From JAKPCT01 sp029553165 (GTDB lineage Bacteria > Bacillota > UBA4882 > UBA8346), in the NCBI GenBank assembly GCA_035359995.1, contig DAORZT010000005.1:17436-81435 (forward strand): a DNA stretch of 64,000 bases. The letters run 5' to 3'. Of this stretch, positions 35,113 through 43,994 are shown piece by piece. Under the pieces are notes generated by a model, which saw nothing but the letters and a program-made list of their open reading frames with translations, was not told the origin of the DNA and ran no database searches. Both the position numbers and the translations under genes were made by a program. Every line of letters starts with the position of its first letter. The stretch's first letter is position 1.

Positions 35113-35301
35113 CCTTACCACTCCCCTTATGTATTTCTTAATTAAAACACACCCGCGGTAATTATTTGAACTCGAACAAACGATGCCGTGACTTCTTTTA
35201 CTCTCTGATAACAGCCCCATTCTGTTAAATTATATTATTATAATAATTTCTCCTATCACCGCCCGATTCCTACTTTTTGAAAAAATATTTTTTATTTATA
35301 T

Positions 35302-35751
35302 TCAGATTGGCCCTTTCCACATGATAATTGCATCTTCATTATTATCAAGGTAATACTTCCGTCTGATTCCCATATGAACAAACCCTACTTTTTGATAAAG
35401 ACTCTGGGCCGGAATATTTGACCGCCGCACCTCCAGCGTCAGGTGTTTAACCCCCTGTTCTTTACAAACTTGAGTTAAACAATCGATCAACTTCTCTCCA
35501 ATCCCAAAACGGCGATACTGTGGATGTGTTGCCAGATTGGTAATATGTCCCTCATCAAAAATAATCCAGACTCCAATATACCCAACCACTTTTCCCGAGT
35601 AATCTTTGGCAACCAAATATATCGCTCTTTCATTCTCAAACAATTCATGTAAAAAAGAGTTTCTTGACCATGGAGCCGGAAACGACTGCTCTTCAATCTC
35701 AATTACTGCTTCCAAATCTTCAATGGTCATTCGCTCCACGGTTACCTGCAT
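35302..35751 (-). CDS. rimI: Ribosomal-protein-alanine N-acetyltransferase family (RimI)
   Basis: 149 residues, GNAT fold: IEEQSFPAPWSRNSFLHEL (about 20-38), the acetyl-CoA loop HITNLATHPQYRRFGIGEKLI (about 75-95), and LTLEVRRSNIPAQSLYQKVGF. RimI acetylates the N-terminus of ribosomal protein S18 in E. coli. The ATG has GGAGAG upstream and overlaps the end of tsaB by 32 bases, the usual tsaE-tsaB-rimI order. Confidence 0.93.
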   Translation of the reverse strand: MQVTVERMTIEDLEAVIEIEEQSFPAPWSRNSFLHELFENERAIYLVAKDYSGKVVGYIGVWIIFDEGHITNLATHPQYRRFGIGEKLIDCLTQVCKEQGVKHLTLEVRRSNIPAQSLYQKVGFVHMGIRRKYYLDNNEDAIIMWKGPI

Positions 35752-36433
35752 TTAATCTCTCCTCTAACCGGACCTCTGCCTCAACCCTTCGAAGATATGA
35801 AGGAGTCAAGACACGATCCCCTTCCTGATAATGCGGATTCTGATAGATAATTTGTATTGCCAATACTGCCGAAGGACGACCTCCGTACACTGGAGCAATG
35901 GCAAAATTGGGATATTCATTCCAGATCTGTTGATAGTTTTTACCTGCATCACCACAGATGATTACCCGGTCATAAGCCCGGCATTGTTCCGCAAATTGAC
36001 GCACCGTCATCGCTGCCGGCACGATCACCTCGATCAATCCCTCCGCGGTAGATTCATACAACGCGGCATAAACTTCTTCCCGCCGGGCATCAATTGCAAC
36101 CGCGATCCATTTTGAACTGTTACGATAATTTTCGGCAATTATCCTTAATGTGTTTATCCCTTTTATCGGCACATTTAAACTTGTTGCCAACCCCTGGGCT
36201 GTTGCCATCCCTACTCTGACTCCGGTATATGAACCCGGTCCGGTCCCAACAACAATCAGCTCAATATCTTTAATATCCTTACCAACTTTCTGCAATAGTT
36301 GGTTTAAAGTTGCCAGCAGATATTCGCCACCGCCTTTAGCAATCTTGATTGTAACTTCAAAAATGATATCATCATTATCACAGAGAGCCATGGTCCCCCA
36401 AGGTGTTGCCGTCTCGATCCCTAATATCAGCAT
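35720..36433 (-). CDS. tsaB: tRNA t6A biosynthesis protein TsaB
   Basis: 237 residues, degenerate ASKHA-fold partner of TsaD in making N6-threonylcarbamoyladenosine at position 37 of ANN-decoding tRNAs. Motifs: LGIETATPWGTMAL at the N-terminus and GTGPGSYTGVRVGMATAQGLA (about 67-87). GGGAG precedes the ATG. It lies between tsaE and rimI with short spacings; TsaD is encoded at 45797. Confidence 0.95.
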   Translation of the reverse strand: MLILGIETATPWGTMALCDNDDIIFEVTIKIAKGGGEYLLATLNQLLQKVGKDIKDIELIVVGTGPGSYTGVRVGMATAQGLATSLNVPIKGINTLRIIAENYRNSSKWIAVAIDARREEVYAALYESTAEGLIEVIVPAAMTVRQFAEQCRAYDRVIICGDAGKNYQQIWNEYPNFAIAPVYGGRPSAVLAIQIIYQNPHYQEGDRVLTPSYLRRVEAEVRLEERLNAGNRGANDH

Positions 36434-36484
36434 AAAAAAACTCCCAGTCTGTTTTGATAGTAATTCCAGTTCAACTTGTCCATT

Positions 36485-36937
36485 CTAAATAGCAATTTCA
36501 GCCACTAACTTCTGGTATCTTGCGCCCCTTGGAATTAAGATCACCTGTCGTGAACCTGATTCCAACAGCTCAATTTTGACCTCTAAATAATCGGTCTGCA
36601 ATTTATCAAGCAACATCTTTCCCCATTCAACAATCGTAATCCCTTCTTCAATCAACTCATCAGGTTCAATGATGTCAAGCTCAAACAAACTCCGTAACCG
36701 GTAAAGGTCCAAATGATTGAGTGTATACTCTCCGATATAGGTCTTCTTCAATTGAAAAGTCGGACTGGTTACAACCTCATCAATCCCCAGACCTTGCGCA
36801 ATTCCTTTAGTAAGTGTTGTTTTACCAGCTCCCAAATCGCCAAAGAGAAACAACAGATCACCAGGGAGCAAATTGGCTCCCAGTTTTTTACCCAGATCAA
36901 TCATCGCTGTTTCAGAATCTACAATTATCGTTTTCAT
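36485..36937 (-). CDS. tsaE: tRNA t6A biosynthesis ATPase TsaE
   Basis: 150 residues, small P-loop protein: Walker A GDLGAGKTTLTKGIAQGLG (about 33-51), VTSPTFQLKKTY, the acidic HLDLYRL (about 75-81) and IVEWG. It drives the turnover cycle of the TsaB-TsaD complex by ATP hydrolysis. First gene of the tsaE-tsaB-rimI operon; AAAGGAAA precedes the ATG. Confidence 0.95.
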   Translation of the reverse strand: MKTIIVDSETAMIDLGKKLGANLLPGDLLFLFGDLGAGKTTLTKGIAQGLGIDEVVTSPTFQLKKTYIGEYTLNHLDLYRLRSLFELDIIEPDELIEEGITIVEWGKMLLDKLQTDYLEVKIELLESGSRQVILIPRGARYQKLVAEIAI

Positions 36938-37039
36938 CTTTTTTTCCTTTAATTTAATACTTTCCCAGCTTATATTTGATCTAAGCTTAGCACAGCATAA
37001 ATTGGTTGGTCAAGTCCGGCGCTTCCATCTCTAACCCCA

Positions 37040-37759
37040 TTAATAACTCTCCCTCTTTATTAACGCTTGTTGGAGAAACACCCTAAAGAGTTCTGACATA
37101 GCGTAGCTGGTTGTCAAGCGTTCAGGATGCCATTGGACTCCTACAACCCAAGGTTCACCTTCCAATTCGATCGCTTCGACAACTCCGTCAGTACTATGAC
37201 CACTTACAATCAAACCCTGACCCAATTTCTTAACCGCCTGATGATGATGGCTATTAACAATTCGCGTTTTCCCTAAAATTTTTGCAATTTTAGTTCCTTC
37301 TTTAAAATTCACTTGATGAAAAAGATCTTTCTTTAGATACTTCGATTGATGAGAGCCTACTTTGGAAATCATCAAACTAAGATCTTGATATAAAGTACCC
37401 CCCAATCCTACATTCAGAATTTGCATTCCACGACAGATTGCCAAAATTGGTTTTTTCTCCTTTAAAAAATACCGAAACAGAGCGATCTCAAACCGATCCT
37501 GCTCCGGATCAACGTTGGTTAATCTGTGGGACTTGATCCGCTGCTCTTGATACAGTGCAGGATCAATATCCCCACCACCTGACAGTAATAAACCGTCGAG
37601 CTGAATGCTATATTGCTCTAACAGCGACTTTTCATCCATTCTTGGTATTAAAACCGGCAGACCACCGTTTTTGACGATCGCCAAACTGTAATCTTGTTTC
37701 AAAGTTATTATCTTTTGCTGCTGATTGAAGCTACAACTGATCCCGATAACCGGCTTCAT
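37040..37759 (-). CDS. Class I glutamine amidotransferase-like hydrolase (peptidase C26)
   Basis: 239 residues. Related to gamma-glutamyl-gamma-aminobutyrate hydrolase PuuD: VIGISCSFNQQ, LDGLLLSGGGDIDPALY (about 53-69), the nucleophile cysteine in AICRGMQILNVGLGGTLYQDL (about 99-119), VNSHHHQAVKKLG and the catalytic His-Glu of GVQWHPER near 210. It hydrolyses a gamma-glutamyl amide or ester in the cytoplasm. No polyamine genes adjoin it. GGAGGG precedes the ATG. Confidence 0.9.
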   Translation of the reverse strand: MKPVIGISCSFNQQQKIITLKQDYSLAIVKNGGLPVLIPRMDEKSLLEQYSIQLDGLLLSGGGDIDPALYQEQRIKSHRLTNVDPEQDRFEIALFRYFLKEKKPILAICRGMQILNVGLGGTLYQDLSLMISKVGSHQSKYLKKDLFHQVNFKEGTKIAKILGKTRIVNSHHHQAVKKLGQGLIVSGHSTDGVVEAIELEGEPWVVGVQWHPERLTTSYAMSELFRVFLQQALIKRESY

Positions 37760-37870
37760 TAGTAGTTTCCCTCCTGTAGTTATTTAACATACTATGAGGG
37801 ACCACAATGACTTATAACATAATACTTTTAGCTTTAAATTCCAATTAAAAAGCCCGGACAGCAAATTTTA

Positions 37871-37912
37871 AATAAAAAATGAACTGCTCCAAAACTCATC
37901 TTGGAGCAGTCC
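37871..37912 (-). terminator. Terminator after the endoA toxin gene
   Basis: Perfect ten-pair stem ACTGCTCCAA/TTGGAGCAGT with an eight-base loop, followed on the minus strand by a T-rich tail. Confidence 0.85.
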
Positions 37913-37920
37913 TTCCTAAA

Positions 37921-38268
37921 TTATAAATCTTTTAATCCGATGCTGATTTCTAAAGCCTGATTAACTTTGTCCATGATCTCTTCATCTAAATGGTCAATTT
38001 TCTCTTTCAACCTTTGTTTATCGATAGTACGCAACTGCTCCAAGAGGATTACCGAGTCCTTTTCCAAACGGTAACGTGCGGCACTGACCTCAATATGAGT
38101 CGGTAATTTGGCGCGTTTAATCCTGGATGTGATGGCTGCAACAATTGTAGTAGGACTATAAGTGTTTCCAACATCATTTTGAATAATCAGTACCGGTCTT
38201 TGACCGCCTTGTTCCGAGCCAACAACCGGGTTTAAGTTCGCATAATAAATGTCTCCGCGACGGATCAA
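37921..38268 (-). CDS. ndoA: EndoA (MazF-type) mRNA interferase toxin
   Basis: 115 residues from a TTG with GAGGGA 8 bases upstream. Strongly like B. subtilis Ndo[32 protein letters not shown] (about 2-32), [38 protein letters not shown]. It cleaves mRNA at short sequences; the active-site arginine (GGQRPV) and threonine (AITS) regions are intact. It lies 3 bases after its antitoxin. Confidence 0.96.
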   Translation of the reverse strand: MIRRGDIYYANLNPVVGSEQGGQRPVLIIQNDVGNTYSPTTIVAAITSRIKRAKLPTHIEVSAARYRLEKDSVILLEQLRTIDKQRLKEKIDHLDEEIMDKVNQALEISIGLKDL

Positions 38269-38271
38269 AAT

Positions 38272-38547
38272 TTATTCCCTCTTTACCAGATAATTTTCAT
38301 AGTCTTCAAAGTCTCGGGAATCCTCTTCTAATCCATCTTCGGCCAGCATGAGGTTGATTCTTCCCATTCTTTGATAGCCGGCTCGACATCGCTCCAATCG
38401 TTCCTGACGACGCCTTTCTTCAATCAGTCGCAGCATCGCTTCACGAACAAAAGCACTGCGGTTCCCCGTTTCCCGGCGGACAATTCCATCCACCTCTTGG
38501 AGGAGACTATCGGGCAAACTGACCATTATTCTTTTAGCCTGCGCCAT
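38272..38547 (-). CDS. ndoAI: EndoAI antitoxin, ribbon-helix-helix
   Basis: 91 residues from ATG 38547, placed by GGAGG 7 bases upstream; a TTG one codon earlier is in frame. The N-terminal RHH domain reads KRIMVSLPDSLLQEVDGIVRRETGNRSAFVREAMLRLIEE, and the C-terminal acidic arm (LAEDGLEEDSRDFEDYENYL) would insert into the toxin. It binds and neutralises EndoA and represses the operon. Confidence 0.93.
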   Translation of the reverse strand: MAQAKRIMVSLPDSLLQEVDGIVRRETGNRSAFVREAMLRLIEERRRQERLERCRAGYQRMGRINLMLAEDGLEEDSRDFEDYENYLVKRE

Positions 38548-38701
38548 CAATCCACCTCCAGGACAACTTTGAGAAATAAATCTCTATCTTTATTATATAC
38601 AGTTTTCTAAATTTCAGTCAAATGGGAACCCCTCAGAGTTATTTTACAAAAAATCATGGGGATATGAGACTTCAGTAATTGCGCCTAAAAATTTTAATCT
38701 A

Positions 38702-39364
38702 TTAAATTTGGTAGTCCTCACGAAAATAAATTACCAGTAATATTCCTGAATCAATGCTGACCTTGGCCGGTTTCCCGGTAAATTGATTATGGATCCCCCG
38801 CGAATGTTTGAAATAAAGGGTTTCACCGATTAATGGGAAGGCTAAATTGGTAGTAGTAACTCCCATAACTTCAGGAGTAAGTGGGACCAATGACACAGCC
38901 CAGCCCTGACGCGGTTCGATGGCCGCCGATTGGTCAATAACAAACATCTCATGGTGGTAATCAATCAATGTAGCCCGCACTCCTTTTTCGAGTGCGTTAA
39001 CCAATAGCCCGATATTTGCCAGGCAATGGTCCAATCTGGCTCCCAGCCCGCCAACAATTCGAACTTCTTTTGCCCCCAGAGTAATCGCATGTCCTAATGC
39101 CAATTCCAGATCAGTATAATCTTTGTTGGCAGGATATTTAAACACTTCCGTCCCCTGACTGATCAATTGTTCCAGGGTTGATTGGGGTAATGAATCAAAA
39201 TCCCCAATTAAATAATCGGGCTTCTTCTCCAGGTTCAATAATATTTTTCCGCCTGAATCAACCGCTATAATGAGATTAGGTTTTTTAGAGAGTTCCGCCT
39301 CCAGCACTTCCGTCTCAATTGGACCCCCGGCGACGATCAATACCTTTTTGTTAAACTGGTTCAT
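38702..39364 (-). CDS. thiN: Thiamine pyrophosphokinase
   Basis: 220 residues from ATG 39364, preferred over a TTG 24 bases upstream because AGAGGA lies 8 bases before it. Motifs: IIAVDSGGKILLNLEKKPDYLIGDFDSL (about 30-57), ANKDYTDLELALGHA (about 81-95), and VRIVGGLGARLDHCLANIGLL (about 101-121). It converts thiamine and ATP to thiamine diphosphate and AMP. No thi-box riboswitch was recognised upstream. Its end is 310 bases from endoAI. Confidence 0.95.
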   Translation of the reverse strand: MNQFNKKVLIVAGGPIETEVLEAELSKKPNLIIAVDSGGKILLNLEKKPDYLIGDFDSLPQSTLEQLISQGTEVFKYPANKDYTDLELALGHAITLGAKEVRIVGGLGARLDHCLANIGLLVNALEKGVRATLIDYHHEMFVIDQSAAIEPRQGWAVSLVPLTPEVMGVTTTNLAFPLIGETLYFKHSRGIHNQFTGKPAKVSIDSGILLVIYFREDYQI

Positions 39365-39422
39365 CTTCGCGTTCCTCTTCAACTCCAACTGTGAAATAAA
39401 TCAACTCGCATTCAAATTTTAA

Positions 39423-39452
39423 AAAAACACGACCTTTTGGGTCGTGTTTTTG
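39423..39452 (-). terminator. Terminator after rpsI
   Basis: AAAACACGACC (39423-39433) pairs with GGTCGTGTTTT (39439-39449), with T/A runs on both sides; it terminates the ribosomal protein operon on the minus strand. Confidence 0.88.
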
Positions 39453-39465
39453 ACTGATTTGATAA

Positions 39466-39879
39466 TTAACGTTTTGAGAATTGTGGAGCTTTTCTTGCTT
39501 TTTTAAGACCGTATTTACGACGTTCTTTCATTCTGGGGTCACGGGTCAAAAGACCGGCTTTCTTCAATGGTGCACGGAACTCATCAGCCACTTTTAATAA
39601 TGCTCTGGCAATACCATGTCTGACTGCTCCCGCTTGACCGGATTTACCGCCACCATGAACACTGGCGTAAATATCATATTTATCATTTGTATTAGTAATG
39701 GCTAAAGGTTGTTTGACAACAATTTCCAAAACTTTACGACCAAAATATTCATCAACTGGTTTACCGTTAACGATAATATTTCCTTGTCCGGAAAAAACTC
39801 TTACTTTAGCAACGGCACATTTTCTTCTGCCGGTACCATAATATGCTGCATTTTTAGTTGTTTTCTTTGCTCTTGGCAT
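39466..39879 (-). CDS. rpsI: 30S ribosomal protein uS9
   Basis: 137 residues: [36 protein letters not shown] (about 13-48) and the C-terminal [25 protein letters not shown], which reaches the P-site tRNA. The N-terminal [10 protein letters not shown] extension is a few residues longer than average. It follows rplM by 17 bases. Confidence 0.98.
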   Translation of the reverse strand: MPRAKKTTKNAAYYGTGRRKCAVAKVRVFSGQGNIIVNGKPVDEYFGRKVLEIVVKQPLAITNTNDKYDIYASVHGGGKSGQAGAVRHGIARALLKVADEFRAPLKKAGLLTRDPRMKERRKYGLKKARKAPQFSKR

Positions 39880-39896
39880 CTTTTCTTCCTCCTTTC

Positions 39897-40331
39897 TTAG
39901 GCCTCTATTTCGAGTACTTCAGGTTGTTGAGCTGCGTGTGGGTGCTCATTCCCTCGGTAAACCCGTAATTTTTTAATCATTTTTCGGCCTAAGCGGTTAT
40001 GAGGAAGCATTCCCCAAATTGTCTTTGACAACGCATATTCCGGTTTGGTCTTTAAAAGTTGACCATATTTGGTCTCTTTTAATCCACCAGGATACAATGA
40101 GTGAGTGTAGTGAATCTTGTTCTCCGCTTTTTTGCCGGTCAGTACAACTTTCTCGGCATTAATGATGATTACATGATCTCCGCAATCAACATTTGGTGTA
40201 AAATTAGGCTTGTGTTTACCCCGTAAGATCGAGGCTACCGTTGAGGCTAAACGACCTAAAGTTTTACCTTCAGCATCGATAACGTACCATTTACGCTGAA
40301 CCTCATCCGGCTTCTGCATGAATGTTTTCAT
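39897..40331 (-). CDS. rplM: 50S ribosomal protein uL13
   Basis: 144 residues from ATG 40331, the usual length, with a GGGGGG-type ribosome site 7 bases upstream; a 14-codon upstream extension is not family-like. Motifs: [41 protein letters not shown] and [27 protein letters not shown]. First gene of rplM-rpsI. Confidence 0.98.
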   Translation of the reverse strand: MKTFMQKPDEVQRKWYVIDAEGKTLGRLASTVASILRGKHKPNFTPNVDCGDHVIIINAEKVVLTGKKAENKIHYTHSLYPGGLKETKYGQLLKTKPEYALSKTIWGMLPHNRLGRKMIKKLRVYRGNEHPHAAQQPEVLEIEA

Positions 40332-40361
40332 CAAATTTCCCCCCTGCATAAATGCTGCTAA

Positions 40362-40392
40362 TTCTCTAATCAAATTAAATTTGTTTAGAGAA
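40362..40392 (-). promoter_or_regulatory. Leader hairpin upstream of rplM
   Basis: In the transcript TTCTCTAA (40392-40385) pairs with TTAGAGAA (40369-40362) around an AT-rich loop that can pair further (AAATT/AATTT). It lies between promoter and ribosome site. Many Bacillota have an L13 autoregulatory leader here; this hairpin is a candidate, not shown to match that family. Confidence 0.45.
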
Positions 40393-40429
40393 AAAGGGTC
40401 GTACCAATATTAATTTATACGACTTTAAA

Positions 40430-40458
40430 ATTATACCAGAATGTTTCAAGAAAGGCAA
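40430..40458 (-). promoter_or_regulatory. Promoter of rplM-rpsI
   Basis: Minus-strand TTGCCT (40458-40453), 17-base spacer, TATAAT (40435-40430). Confidence 0.7.
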
Positions 40459-40465
40459 CAATTTT

Positions 40466-41101
40466 TTAATCCCAGGTAGCTTTATGGACAATTCGATAAC
40501 CATTTTCTTCAATCGCCCGGATTACCTCAGCCGTATTCTGGCCATCCAATCGCAAAACCAACTCGCCGGACTTGTGATGGAATAAAGCTAATGAAATAAT
40601 ATTAACCCCTTTTGACTTAATTATATCAGTCAGATCGGCGATTGCCCCAATACGATCTTCCAAATCAACCGTCAGCCGGACTCCGGTCTGTTTCAATCCC
40701 ATCAAATCTAAAAAGGCATCAAAGATATCTGATTCGGTAATAATTCCAATCAATTGTCCGTTATCAACTACCGGCAACGCTCCAACTTCATTGGAACGCA
40801 TCAATAAAGCGGCTTCTTCTAAAGTTGCTTCCGGGCTTATTGTGAACAGCTGTTTAGCCATTGCATCTTTAACTACCAATTTGGAGAGGACATAGTTAAG
40901 CTCCCAAACACTTAACGTCGTAGCAGCAGACGGAGTAACCTTCAGCAAATCTTCACGGGTGATAATTCCAACCAGTTTTCCGTCTCTTACCACCGGCAAC
41001 CTGGCCAGATTGTTCTTCCGCATCTGTTCCCCAGCTTCGTTAATCGTTGTATCTTCAGTAGTAACAACTAGGTTGGTCGACATAAAATCTTTAACAAACA
41101 T
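40466..41101 (-). CDS. CBS-CBS-ACT protein (AcuB-like)
   Basis: 211 residues. Two CBS repeats (about 1-58 and 75-130): VKDFMSTNLVVTTEDTTINEA, ARLPVVRDGKLVGIITREDLL, then VKDAMAKQLFTISPEATLEEA, GALPVVDNGQLIGIITESDIF. A C-terminal ACT-like domain follows (about 138-208): RLTVDLEDRIGAIADLTDIIKSKGVNI. The layout matches AcuB-type regulators that bind adenine nucleotides. GGGAGGGAA precedes the ATG. The target is unknown. Confidence 0.88.
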   Translation of the reverse strand: MFVKDFMSTNLVVTTEDTTINEAGEQMRKNNLARLPVVRDGKLVGIITREDLLKVTPSAATTLSVWELNYVLSKLVVKDAMAKQLFTISPEATLEEAALLMRSNEVGALPVVDNGQLIGIITESDIFDAFLDLMGLKQTGVRLTVDLEDRIGAIADLTDIIKSKGVNIISLALFHHKSGELVLRLDGQNTAEVIRAIEENGYRIVHKATWD

Positions 41102-41183
41102 TCTGTTCCCTCCCTTACTTCTTACTAGTTTCTTCGGTAGATCCTACTTATAATTATAGAGTTAACTTAAGATAATGAAAATA

Positions 41184-41213
41184 AGAAAATGAGAAATAAT
41201 TTTCTCATTTTCA
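41184..41213 (-). terminator. Terminator after thrS
   Basis: AAAATGAGAAA (41186-41196) pairs with TTTCTCATTTT (41201-41211); T-rich on the minus strand beyond it. Confidence 0.7.
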
Positions 41214-41225
41214 ATCATTACTTAG

Positions 41226-43124
41226 TTATTGATGCGCTTTAACCTGGTTTAAAATTCGCTCGATAAGCTCATTCAGTTGCATTGTACCTAAATCCCCATC
41301 TTTTCTGGAGCGGACTGCTACTGTACCAGTCTCAACTTCCCGCTCACCAATAACAAGCATATAAGGGATCTTTTGCAACTGAGCCTCTCTGATCTTATAC
41401 CCAATCTTCTCATTGCGCAGATCAAGCTCAACCCGGATACCTTGATCCTCCAATTGTTTTTCAATCTCTAACACTCTGGGGTGCTGTGCCTCACTGATCG
41501 GTAACAGTTTGACCTGTACCGGCGCTAACCAAGTTGGAAATGCTCCGGCATAATGCTCCGTCAAAATAGCAATGAACCTTTCAATACTACCAAAGACCAC
41601 CCGGTGAATCATTACCGGCCGGTGTTTTTCACCATCAGATCCGACATAAGTCAGATCAAACCGTTCCGGCATTTGGAAGTCAAGTTGGATTGTCCCGCAT
41701 TGCCAGGTCCTGCCGATCGAATCCTCGAGATGGAAATCAATCTTCGGCCCATAGAAAGCGCCGTCGCCTTCATTGATTCGATAGTCCATATTGCGGGCAT
41801 TCAGCGCCTCCTGCAAGGCTTTGGTGGCAGTCTCCCATTGTTCTTCAGTACCCATCGATTTTTCAGGCCTGGTAGATAACTCAACATGATAATTAAAGCC
41901 AAATACTTTATAGAAATCATCGATCAGTTCAATGACACCCAAAACTTCGTCTTTAATCTGATCCGGAGTCATAAAGATGTGAGCATCATCCTGAGTAAAA
42001 CACCGAACCCGCATCAAACCGTGCAAAGCCCCTGACAACTCATGCCGGTGGACCAACCCAAGCTCCGCCATCCGTTGCGGCAGATCTTTATAGGAATGCA
42101 ACTTACGTTTATAGACCAACATTCCTCCGGGACAGTTCATCGGTTTTACCGCAAAATTACCCTCATCAATCTTGGTAAAGTACATATTCTCCTGATAATG
42201 ATCCCAATGACCGGAACGGTGCCACAGTTCTTCATTTAAAATAATCGGCGTTTTAATCTCCTGGTAACCCCGTTTGCGGTGTTCCTGGCGCCAATAGTCC
42301 TCTAAGATATTCCTTAGGACCATTCCTTTCGGCATAAAAAACGGGAAACCAGGCCCTTCATCTAAAAGATCATAAAGATCCAACTCCCGGCCCAACTTAC
42401 GATGGTCGCGCTTCTTCGCCTCTTCCAGCTTGAATAAATACTCATCCAGTGCTTTCTTACTTGGAAAAGCTGTCCCGTAAATCCGTTGCAACATCTCCCG
42501 GGAAGAATCACCGCGCCAGTATGCGCCGGCAATCGACATCAATTTAAACGCTTTTAACCGGCCCGTACTGGGTAAATGTGGTCCCCGGCAGAGGTCAGTA
42601 AATTCACCCTGCTTATAAAATGAGATATTTCCATCTTCTAAGCCTTCGACTAACTCTATTTTATACTTCTCGCCTTTACTCCTGAAATAGTCCAAAGCTT
42701 CCTGCTTTGGCATTTCATAACGTTCCACCGGAAAATCCGCCGCAATAATCTTGGCCATCTCGGCCTCGATCTTCTCTAAATCTTCAGGCTTCAGAGACTC
42801 CGGCAGGTCAAAATCATAATAGAAGCCATTGTCGATGGCCGGACCAATTGCTAACTTCGTATCAGGATATAATCGCAATACTGCCTGGGCCATCACGTGC
42901 GCCGCAGTATGCCGTAAAACCTCTAACCCTTCCGGATCATCCGTTTTGATTAATCGCAGGGAAACTTCTCCATCAAGCTTTTTATTCAGGTCAACTAACT
43001 CCTCATTGACCTTAGCGGCAATCACTTCTTTGGCCAATCGTTCACTGATTGATTTAGCGATTTCCAGCGCCGTTGTTCCGTCTGAATATTCGCGAACACT
43101 GTTGTCAGGAAAAATTACTTTCAT
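41226..43124 (-). CDS. thrS: Threonyl-tRNA synthetase
   Basis: 632 residues from ATG 43124 with GGAAGGAG upstream; the in-frame extension to 43235 lies inside the T-box leader and is not translated. Domains: TGS (1-60), editing domain with HTAAHVMAQAVLRLYP (about 71-86), HPD-like zinc/editing motifs, catalytic class II core with MNCPGGM (zinc cysteine), GLVHRHELSGALHGLMRVRCFTQDDAHIF (motif 2) and RPVMIHRVVFGSIERF (motif 3), and an anticodon-binding domain at about 535-630. It charges tRNA-Thr and edits serine. Expression is governed by the T-box leader just upstream. Confidence 0.98.
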   Translation of the reverse strand: MKVIFPDNSVREYSDGTTALEIAKSISERLAKEVIAAKVNEELVDLNKKLDGEVSLRLIKTDDPEGLEVLRHTAAHVMAQAVLRLYPDTKLAIGPAIDNGFYYDFDLPESLKPEDLEKIEAEMAKIIAADFPVERYEMPKQEALDYFRSKGEKYKIELVEGLEDGNISFYKQGEFTDLCRGPHLPSTGRLKAFKLMSIAGAYWRGDSSREMLQRIYGTAFPSKKALDEYLFKLEEAKKRDHRKLGRELDLYDLLDEGPGFPFFMPKGMVLRNILEDYWRQEHRKRGYQEIKTPIILNEELWHRSGHWDHYQENMYFTKIDEGNFAVKPMNCPGGMLVYKRKLHSYKDLPQRMAELGLVHRHELSGALHGLMRVRCFTQDDAHIFMTPDQIKDEVLGVIELIDDFYKVFGFNYHVELSTRPEKSMGTEEQWETATKALQEALNARNMDYRINEGDGAFYGPKIDFHLEDSIGRTWQCGTIQLDFQMPERFDLTYVGSDGEKHRPVMIHRVVFGSIERFIAILTEHYAGAFPTWLAPVQVKLLPISEAQHPRVLEIEKQLEDQGIRVELDLRNEKIGYKIREAQLQKIPYMLVIGEREVETGTVAVRSRKDGDLGTMQLNELIERILNQVKAHQ

Positions 43125-43405
43125 GATTATCTCCTTCCATATCTTTATAATCTGGTAATCTAAAATAAAAATAACCCAAATCCCTGGAAGGGACGGGTTA
43201 TCCGTGGTTCCACCCTTATTGACTGTTACAGTCACAGTCCACTCATTAATAACGATAACGTAGTCAACGCCGGACTTATGCTTTCGCCTTCGCCCGGAGC
43301 ATCCGAGGTGGTCTCCCCATCACGTACTGGAGAACTTACAGCAATTGTTCCCCTCTCTGCAAAGCCGCCAATGGTTCGTTCCTCTTCACTTGCCAAAATT
43401 GATAT
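43125..43405 (-). promoter_or_regulatory. T-box leader of thrS
   Basis: The conserved T-box AAGGGTGGAACCACGG lies at 43217-43202 on the minus strand, followed by a terminator whose arms AACCC and GGGTT lie at 43199-43195 and 43177-43173 and a T-rich tail. About 190 bases of structured leader (stem I and others) precede it. Uncharged tRNA-Thr should stabilise the antiterminator and allow thrS transcription. The specifier codon was not assigned. Confidence 0.93.
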
Positions 43406-43412
43406 TTTCTAC

Positions 43413-43441
43413 ATTATATAACTTCTGCAGCTTCTAGTCAA
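43413..43441 (-). promoter_or_regulatory. Promoter of the thrS T-box transcript
   Basis: Minus-strand TTGACT (43441-43436), 17 bases, TATAAT (43418-43413). The -35 overlaps the last codons of the upstream gene. Confidence 0.85.
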
Positions 43442-43982
43442 CGCTCGGAAATTGATAACGTTTTACCAAAGCAACCGCTTTCGCCTCGACCAACTGGTAC
43501 AACGCAAAACTGTCAAGCATAAACCGGTCCGTAATCTGGATCTTCAACAATTCCGACTCCAATTCCGGGTCCAACTCGCCCCAAATATGCAGCGAACAAT
43601 GTGGTACAAATGGATAAGGCGACGCTTTAAATCTAATTTTTGATGCAGCAAGCCGCCGGTGCAGATCAATAATCGGCTGGGCTGCTCCGATGGCAAACGA
43701 ATAGACTAATGAGTTCGGGAACCGAAATACTTTATCCAGATAGATCTCAAACGGAGCAGTCTCCTGGGCTATCTGCTCCAGCTCGGCAAAGACCAGCTCA
43801 CTGTCTTGATCCGGTTCAATGGTCCCTAACCCCGATGAACCGGCAACCGTAATTTCAACCGGAATATTCAGCGCCAAATCCGGATCATAAATTGCTCTCA
43901 AATCTAATACTTTTTCAGCGACTGTTGGAGGAAGCTCCAATACAATGGCCACATTACTTAAATTTATTCCTTGCTGTTTCAT
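43434..43982 (-). CDS. 2H phosphoesterase-like protein (2'-5' RNA ligase family)
   Basis: 182 residues. The second HxS/T motif is clear (VPHCSLHIW, about 127-135), but at the first one the expected PxHITL reads IPVEITVAGSSG (about 40-51), with glutamate for histidine. FEIYLDKVFRFPNS and VYSFAIGAAQPIIDLHRRL match the family core. Two-histidine enzymes open or join 2',3'-cyclic or 2'-5' phosphodiesters; loss of one histidine suggests inactivity or a changed role. It starts 12 bases after the SWIM-domain gene stop. Confidence 0.7.
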   Translation of the reverse strand: MKQQGINLSNVAIVLELPPTVAEKVLDLRAIYDPDLALNIPVEITVAGSSGLGTIEPDQDSELVFAELEQIAQETAPFEIYLDKVFRFPNSLVYSFAIGAAQPIIDLHRRLAASKIRFKASPYPFVPHCSLHIWGELDPELESELLKIQITDRFMLDSFALYQLVEAKAVALVKRYQFPSVD

Positions 43983-43994
43983 ATTGGTAACCTG

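Noticed and set aside
35113..35220. N-terminal extension of PhoU
   Set aside because: Its residues are unlike PhoU, and a good ribosome site precedes the ATG at 35112.
43125..43235. Upstream extension of the thrS frame
   Set aside because: It lies within the T-box and its terminator; the start with GGAAGGAG is at 43124.
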